Origin: Gammaproteobacteria bacterium
GTDB taxonomy: Bacteria > Pseudomonadota > Gammaproteobacteria > DSM-16500
Assembly: GCA_021324305.1 (NCBI GenBank)
Contig: JAJPJI010000015.1
Span: 1-64,000 of the forward strand
Reading direction: 5' to 3'
Length of the DNA: 64,000 nucleotides
Shown: positions 27,593-37,329 of the stretch, piece by piece
Layout of the letters: every line of letters starts with the position of its first letter
How positions within the stretch are numbered: position 1 is the first letter of the stretch
Translations under genes and position numbers: made by a program
Notes under the pieces: model-generated
What the model was told of the DNA's origin: nothing
Seen by the model: the letters and a program-made list of their open reading frames with translations, nothing else
Database searches by the model: none

Positions 27593-30500
27593 TTACATGA
27601 CATATCTGCTTCTGAAAGCTTCCTGCACATAATTTTTCAAATAAGATCCTTCAAAATGTTTGGATTGCAGATCTTTAAACTCATCTGCCAATAAAGCTTC
27701 AGCGCATTCCTTGACAAGACCTTCGCCCCTTGTATTTTTTGTAATTATATCTTTAGGCGTATATGTTTTTCGATCTAACATGCTTTGAAGCTTCCTTTGT
27801 GTTGCCTGGTTCCCCTCATGAAGCTTAACAATCACTGCTTTTGCCAATGCCATTTCAAATTCGGCAAGTCGCTCCATGGTTTCTCTCTGGGTTGAAGAAG
27901 CACCATTCATTCTGCTGCCATACAGAGTTGAGGTATGAGTAGAGACAGTAGACGTAAAACCTAAATTTCTTTGTACCTCATCCAAATCATTTTGGATTGC
28001 ACCAAAATCAACATCAACTACAACTTCCTCTTGAGAACCCCGACGCAACACAGATGGCGACTGACTCGGTGAACGTGATGGCGACGGTTTTTCATCAGCT
28101 GACCCATCCTCATTCAATAACGGATTCTTCGCTTCATCCTCCAGCTCAATTTCGGGCTTGCAGCAATCCGCAATAGCACTGCCTGCTACCCCTGCAACAA
28201 ATCCCACGATCGCGCCGCCCACTAAACCGATGGCTCCCATAATAGTGGCAAGAATAGGTGTCGCAGGAAGACTAGCGCCTAATGTAAACGGAATCGCGCC
28301 TAGACCAATAGCCACACCCAAACCTGCACCGCCTGCGGCACCCACAAGTGCAAATGAAGTGGTGGTCGCCACAATCGCCTTCCAATGCCGTTTAAAGAAG
28401 CCAGGCTTTTCATTTTTAACACGCTTTTTTACTGGTACCCGCACTAATACTCCTGACTCTATATCATCAGACTCAGGACGCTGTGGCGGTTTCTTTCCAC
28501 TTGGCGGCGTGGTTTTTACGCTGCGTTCCATTTCTTTTGCGACGCTGCGCTCCATTTCTGTATAGCTATCAATAAAGTCAGCAACACAATCAGAGCCTTC
28601 TTTTTCCCATGCCTGGTGATATTGTTCCTTAAGATCTGCATATTTCTGATACAGAGGATGTTGTAGACGGGAGTAAAAAAAACCATCTAAGCGACTAGAG
28701 ATGCTCTGAATTTGGAGCATGGCTTCATGAGGATGCTGACGTATTTGTCTTTTTCTTTCAGCATTCTTTTCTTCGAGTTTACGTTGCTGCCGTTCTATCT
28801 CTTCCTGTTGCTTTTCCTTTTTCTTTTTTTCTTCCTCAATGCGTTGTCTAGCCTTCCGCTCTTCACTTTCAAGACGTTCGCGCTCACGTTGCTTTGCATT
28901 GAATACATCCTGCAATTTAGAAGGCTTAGGCAGGGCTACCGACTCCAAATCAGATGGAACTTTAAATTCGTTGACCATGCCCTCGAGCTGCTTCAGTTTG
29001 CCAAGATAGTCTTCTTTTGCTGCTTCGATTGTTTCAACATATATCCCTGCTTCCAGTTTTCTTAATAATAGTTGGCAACTTCTTGCATATTCTTCTAACA
29101 ACTTCCTAGCAGCTTCAACCTTTTCAGCCAACTTGCGCAGATTATTTTGATGAGCTTCCTGATTATGAGAGATAAAAGTACGCTCTATATACTCTTTAAA
29201 TGCCTTGATTTCACTATTAATCAATCGGTCTCTTAGCTCATTATTGTTACCGAATGCTATTTGGAATGAACTAGGAGTGAGATTAGCATCCACCGCACTG
29301 GCGGCCTCTTCCCATAACGGGTTGCCGGTTTTTGTCTGTGCGCGGCACTGATCCTGCAATTCTGATTTAAGCCTTCCTGCAGAGTTAACATGACCCACAT
29401 AACTTCTGTGGTTCTCTTTGGCTGATTTCATCATTGTTATTTCGATAGAATCATCCACAAATCTTCTCATGCGATCAACGGCAGCATTAAAAAGCTGATT
29501 GGCTTTGACACCCAGACCTGATATGGGTGTAATCGTTTTGCTGTCTTGTATATAGCCAAATACCTGAAAGTTCAATTCGTCAAGATGACCACGAATATTT
29601 TTAAGAGCACTAACTCCATATATTTCATCTTCACCCATGGGCGTGACTTGATAATCCCTGCCTGGAGTTTGCTCAACTTCTCTTTTTAAATCTTTTAATA
29701 AACCTTGCTTGACATCCGCGAGCTCTTTTAAAGCAGCGATTCTTTCCTCTAATTTTTGGCGATTAGAGTTAAGCGTGCTAATTTGCAAATCGATCTGGTG
29801 CTGTTCGGTAAAATGGCCTTCAGCAATTGCCTGCTGTACAGCAGCATAATGTTTCTGATATTGCTCTATATCTCGTCGCAAAGCCTCAGGATACCGTATC
29901 AGTCTTAGAAGACGTTCATTAAGAGCACCATAATTTTTGCCGACAACTTTAAAAATGTCATCTCTTTTTTCTTGCAGCTTTCCCGCTAATTCTTCACGCA
30001 AGGCGTGTTCATCAGAAGCGTGGCTCTGCAGTTTGTCCAGTCGTTTCTTTCCTTTGGTATTGAATAATGCCTCTCCGTGAGAATAGTTCTCACTCAATAT
30101 TTCATGGATGCTTTCAATTTGTTCCTCATACGCACCCAGCAAAGTCTTTTGTAACCCCTCGATTGAAGCATTAACTTCTTGTTTGATGCCTTGTTTCAAA
30201 TAAAAATGCTGTAATGCCATTTCCTGAAAGGCATCAATGATGAAAGGAAAAATTTGCTGTTTTTCAGTAGAGAGACTCGAATAAAATTCGACGGGATCGA
30301 ATCGATAGGTATCAATATTAACGATACCCATTTTTTTCATCAAGGCAGATTTTTCTTTTAAAGCGTCTCGATTCTCCTCGAAGTAGGCGCCCACAAAGCC
30401 CGGAAGTTGTGCTTTGAGATCTGCAAATTTCTTTTTAATTTCTTCCTCGGTACCGCTTCCGTCAATGTGAGAGAAAATTCTCTGGAATTCAGCATAAATC

Positions 30501-30667
30501 GCCTGATAGACTAATTGGGAGGGATGATCTTCGTTCTTGTCTTTAAAAGCTTTTTCGAAAGCAGAATTAAGATTGGTTATTCGCTCCTTTAATTCACGAT
30601 CGAGTTCTTTGATGATGGTTTGCAGATCTTTAATTTCTTCTACAGTTTTAGGGCGATTTGAGTTCAT
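27593..30667 (-). CDS. Very large coiled-coil protein with glycine-rich membrane hairpin, candidate effector
   Basis: 1024 aa, not recognised. Residues 1-730 are almost entirely charged helix, with a dense Lys/Glu/Arg coiled coil at about 600-650 (RKARQRIEEEKKKKEKQQEE). Around 765-835 two Gly/Ala-rich hydrophobic segments (TSFALVGAAGGAGLGVAIGL, then GAIGLVGGAIVGFVAGVAGS) resemble glycine-zipper membrane hairpins, followed by CC and an acidic Ser/Pro-rich stretch (KPSPSRSPSQSPS). No signal peptide. GAGG is 8 bases before the ATG used. Long rods with an internal membrane anchor are common among Dot/Icm effectors that decorate host vacuoles; that role is inferred. It has its own terminator. Confidence 0.75.
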   Translation of the reverse strand: MNSNRPKTVEEIKDLQTIIKELDRELKERITNLNSAFEKAFKDKNEDHPSQLVYQAIYAEFQRIFSHIDGSGTEEEIKKKFADLKAQLPGFVGAYFEENRDALKEKSALMKKMGIVNIDTYRFDPVEFYSSLSTEKQQIFPFIIDAFQEMALQHFYLKQGIKQEVNASIEGLQKTLLGAYEEQIESIHEILSENYSHGEALFNTKGKKRLDKLQSHASDEHALREELAGKLQEKRDDIFKVVGKNYGALNERLLRLIRYPEALRRDIEQYQKHYAAVQQAIAEGHFTEQHQIDLQISTLNSNRQKLEERIAALKELADVKQGLLKDLKREVEQTPGRDYQVTPMGEDEIYGVSALKNIRGHLDELNFQVFGYIQDSKTITPISGLGVKANQLFNAAVDRMRRFVDDSIEITMMKSAKENHRSYVGHVNSAGRLKSELQDQCRAQTKTGNPLWEEAASAVDANLTPSSFQIAFGNNNELRDRLINSEIKAFKEYIERTFISHNQEAHQNNLRKLAEKVEAARKLLEEYARSCQLLLRKLEAGIYVETIEAAKEDYLGKLKQLEGMVNEFKVPSDLESVALPKPSKLQDVFNAKQRERERLESEERKARQRIEEEKKKKEKQQEEIERQQRKLEEKNAERKRQIRQHPHEAMLQIQSISSRLDGFFYSRLQHPLYQKYADLKEQYHQAWEKEGSDCVADFIDSYTEMERSVAKEMERSVKTTPPSGKKPPQRPESDDIESGVLVRVPVKKRVKNEKPGFFKRHWKAIVATTTSFALVGAAGGAGLGVAIGLGAIPFTLGASLPATPILATIMGAIGLVGGAIVGFVAGVAGSAIADCCKPEIELEDEAKNPLLNEDGSADEKPSPSRSPSQSPSVLRRGSQEEVVVDVDFGAIQNDLDEVQRNLGFTSTVSTHTSTLYGSRMNGASSTQRETMERLAEFEMALAKAVIVKLHEGNQATQRKLQSMLDRKTYTPKDIITKNTRGEGLVKECAEALLADEFKDLQSKHFEGSYLKNYVQEAFRSRYVM

Positions 30668-31009
30668 AACCATTCCTCGCAACATTTCTAATTTAATTAT
30701 ATTATATAAGCTATTTACGACCCATTATAACTAACCCATATTAAGCACAACTTAAATTACCTGTCTAGCCAAATTAGGCTGCTCAAACGCATCGAAACTC
30801 AATATCACCCTCAAAATCCTTAACAAATTCTGAATCTTCCAGCCCTCTTTATCCGCATTCCAGACATTTTTTATTTAAATTATTTAAATCATCGAGATAG
30901 AATGCGCTTTCGTCTCATCGCATTATGGAAATAAAGAAAATTTCAGGCTATCTTTAAGGTATAGAGACATTTAGAAAACCAGGGACGGCCAGCTGCGACA
31001 GGAGAGCCT
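30668..31009. promoter_or_regulatory. Divergent promoter region of the two giant coiled-coil genes
   Basis: 342 AT-rich bases with no gene. On the minus strand TTGTGC and a perfect TATAAT (30729-30724) are 15 bases apart and would serve the 1024-aa gene; CTTAATAT (30745-30738) just before it is like a half-site of a PmrA box, but the second half is poor. No clear promoter for the plus-strand gene is visible to me. Confidence 0.4.
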
Positions 31010-33310
31010 ATGAAAACCGCTCAGTTCAGGTATACCCATGCCAATGGGGATATCCTTGTGGGAATATATTTTGACCTGAAAGCCTTTGAATTTATTAGCT
31101 CCCCCATGAACAAGGAAGAAGAAGAGGATTTCATCCGCCTGATCTGTGACAGTCTTGCAGCCGCGATGACCAAGGATAGCCCGGAAAAGAACTTTTATAT
31201 CAAACGCGTCATTCGTAATACCGCATCCAATACCTTGAAAATGCTTTGCACGGATGGGTTCCTGATCGATACTGGACTGGCCCTGCCCATCAGCCAGCAG
31301 GCATTTTCCAGGGAACGTATCAAACTCTCGGATATCGAGCAATTGCCCAGCCGGGCAAAACTCAGCATAGAGGTGTTAAAGAACATCAATGACCGCCTGC
31401 CCCAATTCGAGGAAGAAGTGCGCAAGGAACTGGGTCATGGCAAGATCTCAGCCGCCAGGGAATCTGTCAAGCAGGAAAAGCCCGCCTTCACCCTACGCGA
31501 ATTCACTTCCGACAAATCAATTGATGTATTGTCTGAAATCGGTAATGTGAAGAAAGAAATCAGGGAAATTGCGGAAAACAGTATCCGCGCACTGAAAACA
31601 TTAATGGTAAATGTCGACGGCATCCGCAAACGGGTCTATGACGAAGTCATGAAAGAAACACGAAATGGCCTGCAATACGAAGACAACAAGAAACGGCTGG
31701 AGGATTTTGCCAAAAACACTATCTCCCAGTTCGGCGGCGGCGCCGTGGAAACGAACAAAGAGATATTGAACAGCAAAATCAATGAAATCACACCTATTCC
31801 AGGTAAATTTGAGAACGAAATTGAAGACATTTCCCAGCGCATCACCAGTCAGGCAAACACGCTCGCGCAATTCAAGCAAATCCTGATCACCACGCTTTAT
31901 GATTCAGCAAAACAGTATAGCGATATAGTGCTCAAGCAAATGCAAACCGCTGCTCCGCATGCGAAAAAAATCATGTTGAATGAATTTAATAAAAAATTTG
32001 CCGGCATTGCGGCTCTCTCTGAAGGAGGTGAATTATCCAGCCACGATACAGCACAGGAAAAACTGGGCAAATTGACCTTCGAGGACCTGCAGGAAATCAT
32101 CTCCAGTGACAACAAGGAAAATCCCGGATTACTGCAAAAATGCAACACGTCCTGGACCGAAGAGTCACCGGAATTACAGATCGTCATGAAAAACATCAGC
32201 CAGCTCAACAGCACACTTTCCAAACTGTTCAAGGACGATCCTCAATTTGCCCACTACGCAAACAAGGACATGATTCAAATCATCCGCATTCCATTTCCAA
32301 GAAGTTTCCAATTCAAATTCTCCGATAGCGCATTCGCGTATAAAAAAGCTGTGGATGATTTCTGTAAAATTCAAAAAGACAACATTATCAACATGTCTCA
32401 GACATACAAGAAAACCATGCAACTCGATACCATCCGCGATAAAACTCAACGCGCGATCGCAGAAATCCAGAAACAGACAGAGCTCATGAAAAAACCGGTA
32501 TCTGAATATCGTGACCTGCTAAAACGCAAGGAAGCAAGCGGCGAGATTATCTCGTCTGCAAACAAAGACCATGAACTGATTGACAAATCGGTCAATTCCG
32601 CCAGGATGCTGCTGGAAGCCATCAATGTCAAAATTGATCCGTCATTCAAGATACTCACACGCAAGATCAGCACCCTGGCGCAGGAAGTTCAAGCCAAGGC
32701 AGACGAATTAAACAAGATCATGCAAAACATGGCCGATACCAAGGCACAAATTGATTTGGCCATTAACAACTACGGCAACCGTCAGGGAGAAAAGCCCGAC
32801 ATCAAAATCCTTGATGAAAAAATCAAGTCCATGACCGCAGACCGAAATGCCTTGAGCGCGGAAAATAAAACGATAGAATCACTCAATAGCAAACTGGCAA
32901 TCTATGAAAATGCCATTAACATCAGCGACACAATCACGGCGACAATTGCGCAAAGCAATATGCGCAAGCAACACACTGAAGCCAAGGGATTATTACTGCA
33001 ACTGATTAAAAGCCAAACCGGCGACCCCGCCTCCGTCGCACAACAAAAAAAACACATGATTGAATTATTCACCCGGGTGGATACAAGCATTGCAGGCATT
33101 GATAAAATCATTCAGGAATTAGCTGAATTGAAGAATGAACTGTATAGCGAATTGAACAGCAAGGGAGAAGTGCCTGCTGAGAAAATTGATGGGAATCTGC
33201 AAAAAATTGCTGAAAAACTTGGCTCTGTGGAAACAGCGAAAAATATCATCTCTGAAAATATTTCCAGCCTGAGAAAACTAAGCCTGGAATCGACCATGGA
33301 GAAAAAATAA
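31010..33310 (+). CDS. Large coiled-coil protein, candidate effector
   Basis: 766 aa, not recognised. The first 110 residues look globular (FRYTHANGDILVGIYFDLKA, then IRLICDSLAAAMTKD); from 140 on it is long helical coil with many Lys/Glu/Gln heptads, e.g. around 430-560 and 590-720. No signal peptide, membrane segment or cysteine-rich domain. AGGAG lies 6 bases before the ATG. Divergently paired with the 1024-aa coil gene. Could be a cytoskeletal/structural protein instead of a secreted effector. Confidence 0.72.
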   Translation: MKTAQFRYTHANGDILVGIYFDLKAFEFISSPMNKEEEEDFIRLICDSLAAAMTKDSPEKNFYIKRVIRNTASNTLKMLCTDGFLIDTGLALPISQQAFSRERIKLSDIEQLPSRAKLSIEVLKNINDRLPQFEEEVRKELGHGKISAARESVKQEKPAFTLREFTSDKSIDVLSEIGNVKKEIREIAENSIRALKTLMVNVDGIRKRVYDEVMKETRNGLQYEDNKKRLEDFAKNTISQFGGGAVETNKEILNSKINEITPIPGKFENEIEDISQRITSQANTLAQFKQILITTLYDSAKQYSDIVLKQMQTAAPHAKKIMLNEFNKKFAGIAALSEGGELSSHDTAQEKLGKLTFEDLQEIISSDNKENPGLLQKCNTSWTEESPELQIVMKNISQLNSTLSKLFKDDPQFAHYANKDMIQIIRIPFPRSFQFKFSDSAFAYKKAVDDFCKIQKDNIINMSQTYKKTMQLDTIRDKTQRAIAEIQKQTELMKKPVSEYRDLLKRKEASGEIISSANKDHELIDKSVNSARMLLEAINVKIDPSFKILTRKISTLAQEVQAKADELNKIMQNMADTKAQIDLAINNYGNRQGEKPDIKILDEKIKSMTADRNALSAENKTIESLNSKLAIYENAINISDTITATIAQSNMRKQHTEAKGLLLQLIKSQTGDPASVAQQKKHMIELFTRVDTSIAGIDKIIQELAELKNELYSELNSKGEVPAEKIDGNLQKIAEKLGSVETAKNIISENISSLRKLSLESTMEKK

Positions 33311-33329
33311 TTCTTGGTTGCGCCAGTGA

Positions 33330-34151
33330 TTATCGCTGTTTCAACTGCCTGCGTAAATGATCAAGCGGTACACGCGCTATCCCATCGGAAGACACAGATA
33401 CAGCATCAGTTTGCTCAGGCATAAACGCATGGGCAAAAACCACCTCATAGGTCACAGGCAACTGCCCCTCTGCATCATGAATCATGCCTTGATTAACATC
33501 AATGCCAGGCTTTGACAATAGCATTCCGCTGGCGTGTAACTCCCTGAGCAGCCGCACCGGGTCACGATAGAGCACAGTGTACTGATTTACATCCAGAACA
33601 GGATCCGCGAATCCTTCGCCTAGCAGCAAATCACCAAGATCATGCATGTCCACCATAAAAGGAATTTCATTAATATTCAATAAATTATGAAACTCTTTCA
33701 ATGTGTCCGGGCCCAATGCCGAAAACAGCAGCAAGCCTTCAGGCCGCAAGACTCTCCGCCACTCACGCAAGAGTGATTTGACATCTCCGTGCCAGGGCAA
33801 GAGTAAATTAGCCACGATGAGATCAACAGACAGATCCTCAAGCGGTAACCTGCCAGCGTCAGCGCAGACGCAGGAAACCGGCACTTCGCCAGCCAGAATG
33901 AATTGCTCGCGAGCATACTGGACCATGGGTTCTGAGAAATCGAGCGCCAATACTTGCGCATTCGGGTATCTTTCAGGTAAACGTATTGAGAGCCCCCCAG
34001 TCCCGCACCCCATATCCACAATGATTTTTGGCTTGATTGTCATCCAGTCAAGCCTGGACAGCATTTCTTCAGCCACTTCGTTTGCAAGCACCGCAGCATC
34101 GGCATATTCCAGAGGAGACCAGATCATGCGATTTAAGGAATCTTTATTCAT
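33330..34151 (-). CDS. bioC: Malonyl-ACP O-methyltransferase BioC
   Basis: 273 aa SAM-dependent methyltransferase that starts pimelate synthesis for biotin by methylating malonyl-ACP. SAM motif I VDMGCGTGGLSIRLPERYPN, ALDFSEPMVQYAR, the post-motif DLIVANLLLPWHGD, and GLLLFSALGPDTLKE are typical. Its 5' end overlaps that of comF by 26 bases head to head, so each promoter lies inside the other gene. Other bio genes are not in this window. Confidence 0.93.
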   Translation of the reverse strand: MNKDSLNRMIWSPLEYADAAVLANEVAEEMLSRLDWMTIKPKIIVDMGCGTGGLSIRLPERYPNAQVLALDFSEPMVQYAREQFILAGEVPVSCVCADAGRLPLEDLSVDLIVANLLLPWHGDVKSLLREWRRVLRPEGLLLFSALGPDTLKEFHNLLNINEIPFMVDMHDLGDLLLGEGFADPVLDVNQYTVLYRDPVRLLRELHASGMLLSKPGIDVNQGMIHDAEGQLPVTYEVVFAHAFMPEQTDAVSVSSDGIARVPLDHLRRQLKQR

Positions 34152-34878
34152 ATATTCTCGATATGTTTTACGCTCACTAAGCTATCTTCAGGACAGACTG
34201 CTGCCTGCAGCCTGTATACTATGCGGCTGCTCGACAGTTAAAGGTTCTTACAATATTTGTCATCCCTGCCTGCAGGATTTGCCCATTTTACCCCAGTCAT
34301 GCCCACAATGCGCTCATTTTTTACACTCACACTCTGGCCACCCGCATCGATGCGCCACCTGCCTGAAAAATCCGCCACCATTTGAGGCAGCCTATGCACT
34401 CTTTCCTTATTCATCGCCAATCATTCAATTAATCGTTCAGCTCAAGTTTCAGCATAAACTGAGTCACGCAAAAGCCTTCGGTAACCTGTTAGCGCACAAA
34501 ATCCTGTCCACCTATGCGAACAAGCCACAGCCCGATCTGCTTGTACCCGTACCTCTTCACCGCCAGCGCTTGCGTGAACGCGGGTTTAATCAGGCAATTG
34601 AAATCGCGCGGCCTGTCTCCTCCCTCCTGCGAGTTCCCATTGATATTCATGGCATTATCCGAGCCAGGCCGACTCTTGCACAAAGCAGCCTGCCAGCTGA
34701 AGACCGTAAACGGAATGTAGAAAATGCCTTCCGGTGCACACGTGATTACTCCGGCCGCTTTATTCTCCTGATTGATGACGTGATGACGACCGGACATACC
34801 CTCATGGAGATAAGCCGCCTGCTCAAACAGCAGGGCGCAGCCAGCATCCATGTCTGGTGCTGCGCAAGAAGAAGCTAG
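34126..34878 (+). CDS. comF: ComF/GntX family phosphoribosyltransferase-like protein
   Basis: 250 aa. An N-terminal double zinc-ribbon (CILCGC, ICHPC, CPQCAHF, CATC) is followed by a type I phosphoribosyltransferase domain with PVPLHRQRLRERGFNQA and the PRPP loop ILLIDDVMTTGHTL. Family members are linked to DNA uptake and iron-sulfur or carbon metabolism. The start is placed at the ATG with GAGGAG 9 bases upstream, inside the first codons of divergent bioC; the frame is open well before that but only as antisense of bioC. Confidence 0.92.
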   Translation: MRFKESLFIYSRYVLRSLSYLQDRLLPAACILCGCSTVKGSYNICHPCLQDLPILPQSCPQCAHFLHSHSGHPHRCATCLKNPPPFEAAYALFPYSSPIIQLIVQLKFQHKLSHAKAFGNLLAHKILSTYANKPQPDLLVPVPLHRQRLRERGFNQAIEIARPVSSLLRVPIDIHGIIRARPTLAQSSLPAEDRKRNVENAFRCTRDYSGRFILLIDDVMTTGHTLMEISRLLKQQGAASIHVWCCARRS

Positions 34879-35039
34879 CGCCTGGCTCAGCCTGTCTGCA
34901 CTTGGCCCTCGCCAGAACCTTTCTTGCTATTTCGTTAGAAAACTCTCCTGTTGCTCAAAAAGCCGATAACCGATAAATTAACCTCCCCAACCCTGTCAAT
35001 ACAGGTAGGGCATCTATTTATTTGAACAAAGGTAATATC

Positions 35040-35462
35040 ATGCAAGACTTGACTACTTTTTTAGGCAACCATCCATTCCTGAGCCTCGCTGCAGCAACGG
35101 TATTCGTGCTGGTGATGATGGTCGAACTGATACGGGCAAGACGAAACATTTTCAATCTTTCTCCAGTCCAGATCACCCAGCTGATCAACCGTGAGAATGC
35201 GGTAGTAATAGACATCAGACCCAGTGAATCCTATCACAAGGGTCATATCATCGATGCTCATTCGCTGATGCCCCAGGATATCAGACAAAATCTGAAAAAA
35301 CTTGAGAAATTTAAAAGCCGCCCTATTATTATTGTTTCGAATGCAAGCAGCGAATCGCAAAAAATAGCCGCGCTATTGTTAAAACATGGTTATAATGCGT
35401 ATTCACTCGCTGGCGGAATGCGTGCCTGGAGTGAGGCACAAATGCCTTTAGTTAAGGAGTAA
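35040..35462 (+). CDS. yibN: YibN-like membrane rhodanese-domain protein, active-site Cys missing
   Basis: 140 aa. One N-terminal membrane helix (FLSLAAATVFVLVMMVELIR) and a rhodanese fold (AVVIDIRPSESYHKGHI, SLAGGMRAWSEAQMPLV). The loop that normally holds the sulfur-carrying cysteine reads IIIVSNASSESQ with none, so it is probably not a sulfurtransferase. AAGGT is before the ATG. It heads the yibN-grxC-secB-gpsA group, the same order as in E. coli, where YibN is associated with the Sec machinery. Confidence 0.88.
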   Translation: MQDLTTFLGNHPFLSLAAATVFVLVMMVELIRARRNIFNLSPVQITQLINRENAVVIDIRPSESYHKGHIIDAHSLMPQDIRQNLKKLEKFKSRPIIIVSNASSESQKIAALLLKHGYNAYSLAGGMRAWSEAQMPLVKE

Positions 35463-35464
35463 TC

Positions 35465-35719
35465 ATGGCCAAGGTAATTCTTTACACAAAAGACAATTGT
35501 CCATATTGCCGTATGGCTAAAGATTTATTATCAAACCGCAAAATTGCATTCGATGAAGTCCGCATTGATCTCGATGACAGCAAGCGGGATGAAATGATCC
35601 GCCTGAGTAATCGGCGCACTGTTCCACAAATTTTTATCAATGACCAATCCATCGGTGGCTATGATGATCTTGCAGCATTGGCAAAGTCAGGCAAACTCGA
35701 TGAATTATTAAAACCATAA
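35465..35719 (+). CDS. grxC: Glutaredoxin 3
   Basis: 84 aa dithiol glutaredoxin with CPYC active site (TKDNCPYCRMAKDLL), the cis-proline region RRTVPQIFIND and the glutathione-binding GGYDDLAAL. It begins two bases after the yibN stop. Reduces ribonucleotide reductase and protein-glutathione disulfides in the cytosol. Confidence 0.97.
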   Translation: MAKVILYTKDNCPYCRMAKDLLSNRKIAFDEVRIDLDDSKRDEMIRLSNRRTVPQIFINDQSIGGYDDLAALAKSGKLDELLKP

Positions 35720-35737
35720 TCAGAAAAGGGCTCGTTT

Positions 35738-36205
35738 ATGCAATCTACCAATGAAACTCACGCACCTCAATTTGAAATCCAGCGCATCTTTGTCAAAGAC
35801 ATGTCATTTGAGGCGCCCAATACACCACATACTTTCGTTGAAGAATGGAAGCCTGAAGTTTCATTAAATCTTGAGACCAAAAGCAACCGCATACAAGACA
35901 ATCTGCATGAAGTCGTTTTATCAATCACTGCTACCGTGAACACAGGTAAAAAAACCGCTTTTCTTATCGAAGTACATCAGGCAGGTGTTTTCATGATCAA
36001 CGGCTTCCCTAATGATCAACTGCATCAAATGCTTGGCAGCTTCTGCCCAAATATTCTTTTCCCGTATGCGCGTGAAGTGGTATCTGATACCGTTGTGCGC
36101 GGCGGCTTCCCGCAACTGATTCTGGCACCTGTCAATTTTGATGCACTCTATCAGCAGCACATGGAGCAGCAAGGCGGCAAAGAAGGCGCACAGAAAGCTA
36201 ACTAA
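35738..36205 (+). CDS. secB: Protein-export chaperone SecB
   Basis: 155 aa tetrameric chaperone that holds preproteins unfolded for SecA. Family pattern: FEIQRIFVKDMSFEAPNTPH, LEVHQAG-like IEVHQAGVFMI, CPNILFPYAREVVSD, RGGFPQLILAPVNFDALY. Next in the grxC-secB-gpsA operon. The several Sec-exported porins and pilus proteins here would be among its likely clients. Confidence 0.97.
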   Translation: MQSTNETHAPQFEIQRIFVKDMSFEAPNTPHTFVEEWKPEVSLNLETKSNRIQDNLHEVVLSITATVNTGKKTAFLIEVHQAGVFMINGFPNDQLHQMLGSFCPNILFPYAREVVSDTVVRGGFPQLILAPVNFDALYQQHMEQQGGKEGAQKAN

Positions 36206-36263
36206 GCCATTACGGTCTGTTGGCATTCAGGTATGCCAACAGACCATGAATAAGGACAGATTC

Positions 36264-37280
36264 GTGGAAGCTCAGCAATTTAAACCCATTACGATTTTAG
36301 GCGCAGGATCATGGGGTACGGCGTTGGCACTTTACCTGGCGAGACGCGGCCAGACAGTCCGTATCTGGAGTATTGAAACATCGGAAATCAATGCCATGAT
36401 CACTGACAAGGCTAATAATCGTTATATGCCTGGATTCAGCCTTCCGGATCAGATACAGCCTATGGCGGATTTGGCCGAGGCTGTGCAAGATGTGGAAGAT
36501 ATCATCGTGGTGGTTCCATCTGCAGGATTCCGCCAGACACTGCAACAGTTAAAACCTCTTATCAACACACGCAACCGGATTATCTGTGCAGCAAAAGGCC
36601 TGGATACCGAAACAGGACAGCTACTCAGTGAAGTAGCTGAAGACGTTCTCGGCAAGGAATTCAAATTTGCAGTCTTGTCAGGGCCATCGTTTGCACGCGA
36701 GGTAGCCGCTGGCTTGCCTTGCGCTGTTGTGATCGCCAGTCATCACCATGTTTTCCTGAATGACTTAACCCAACGATTCAACAGTCCCGTATTCCGCATC
36801 TATACAAGCGATGATGTGATTGGTGTTGAAATTGGCGGCGTAACAAAAAACGTTATCGCTATTGCCACCGGAATTTCTGATGGCATGGAACTCGGTTCAA
36901 ATGCACGCAGCGCCCTGATTACACGCGGACTCGCGGAAATTATTCGTCTGGGAACAGCACTTGGCGGGAAACTGGAAACATTTGTAGGCCTGTCGGGCCT
37001 GGGCGATCTGATTCTTACCTGCTCCGATAATCAATCACGAAATCGCCGTCTTGGCCTTGCGATTGGCAAGGGACGAGACCTGCAGGAAGCAGAAAAGGAA
37101 ATTGGCCAGGTGGTTGAAGGCAAACGCAACGCGGAACTGGTTGCAAAACTCGCTGAGCGTCATGGCATAGACATGCCGATATGCGAAACAATGTGGCAAA
37201 TCCTGCAAGGTAAAATCACGGCAAAAGAAGCGATTTCCATCTTGTTATCCCGGTCTTCCAAGAGTGAATTGAGCGTTTGA
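36264..37280 (+). CDS. gpsA: Glycerol-3-phosphate dehydrogenase [NAD(P)+]
   Basis: 338 aa enzyme making sn-glycerol-3-phosphate for phospholipids. NAD-binding ITILGAGSWGTALALYLARR, the catalytic lysine region GVTKNVIAIATGISDG, and GLSGLGDLILTCSDNQSRNR are intact. I choose GTG with AAGGA 7 bases upstream, which gives 8 residues before the beta strand as in E. coli; an ATG six codons earlier is possible. Last gene of this operon; it faces icmS. Confidence 0.95.
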   Translation: MEAQQFKPITILGAGSWGTALALYLARRGQTVRIWSIETSEINAMITDKANNRYMPGFSLPDQIQPMADLAEAVQDVEDIIVVVPSAGFRQTLQQLKPLINTRNRIICAAKGLDTETGQLLSEVAEDVLGKEFKFAVLSGPSFAREVAAGLPCAVVIASHHHVFLNDLTQRFNSPVFRIYTSDDVIGVEIGGVTKNVIAIATGISDGMELGSNARSALITRGLAEIIRLGTALGGKLETFVGLSGLGDLILTCSDNQSRNRRLGLAIGKGRDLQEAEKEIGQVVEGKRNAELVAKLAERHGIDMPICETMWQILQGKITAKEAISILLSRSSKSELSV

Positions 37281-37329
37281 ATGTCTTCGAGTACACACTC
37301 GGCATCTGATCCGGCACAAACCCGATACT

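Noticed and set aside
30724-30752. PmrA box before the 1024-aa gene
   Set aside because: Only one half-site (CTTAAT) is good; spacing and second half do not fit, so it is noted only within the promoter region.
33703-34125. Long N-terminal extension of ComF across bioC
   Set aside because: It is the antisense of bioC; a good ribosome site and the zinc ribbons place the start at 34126.
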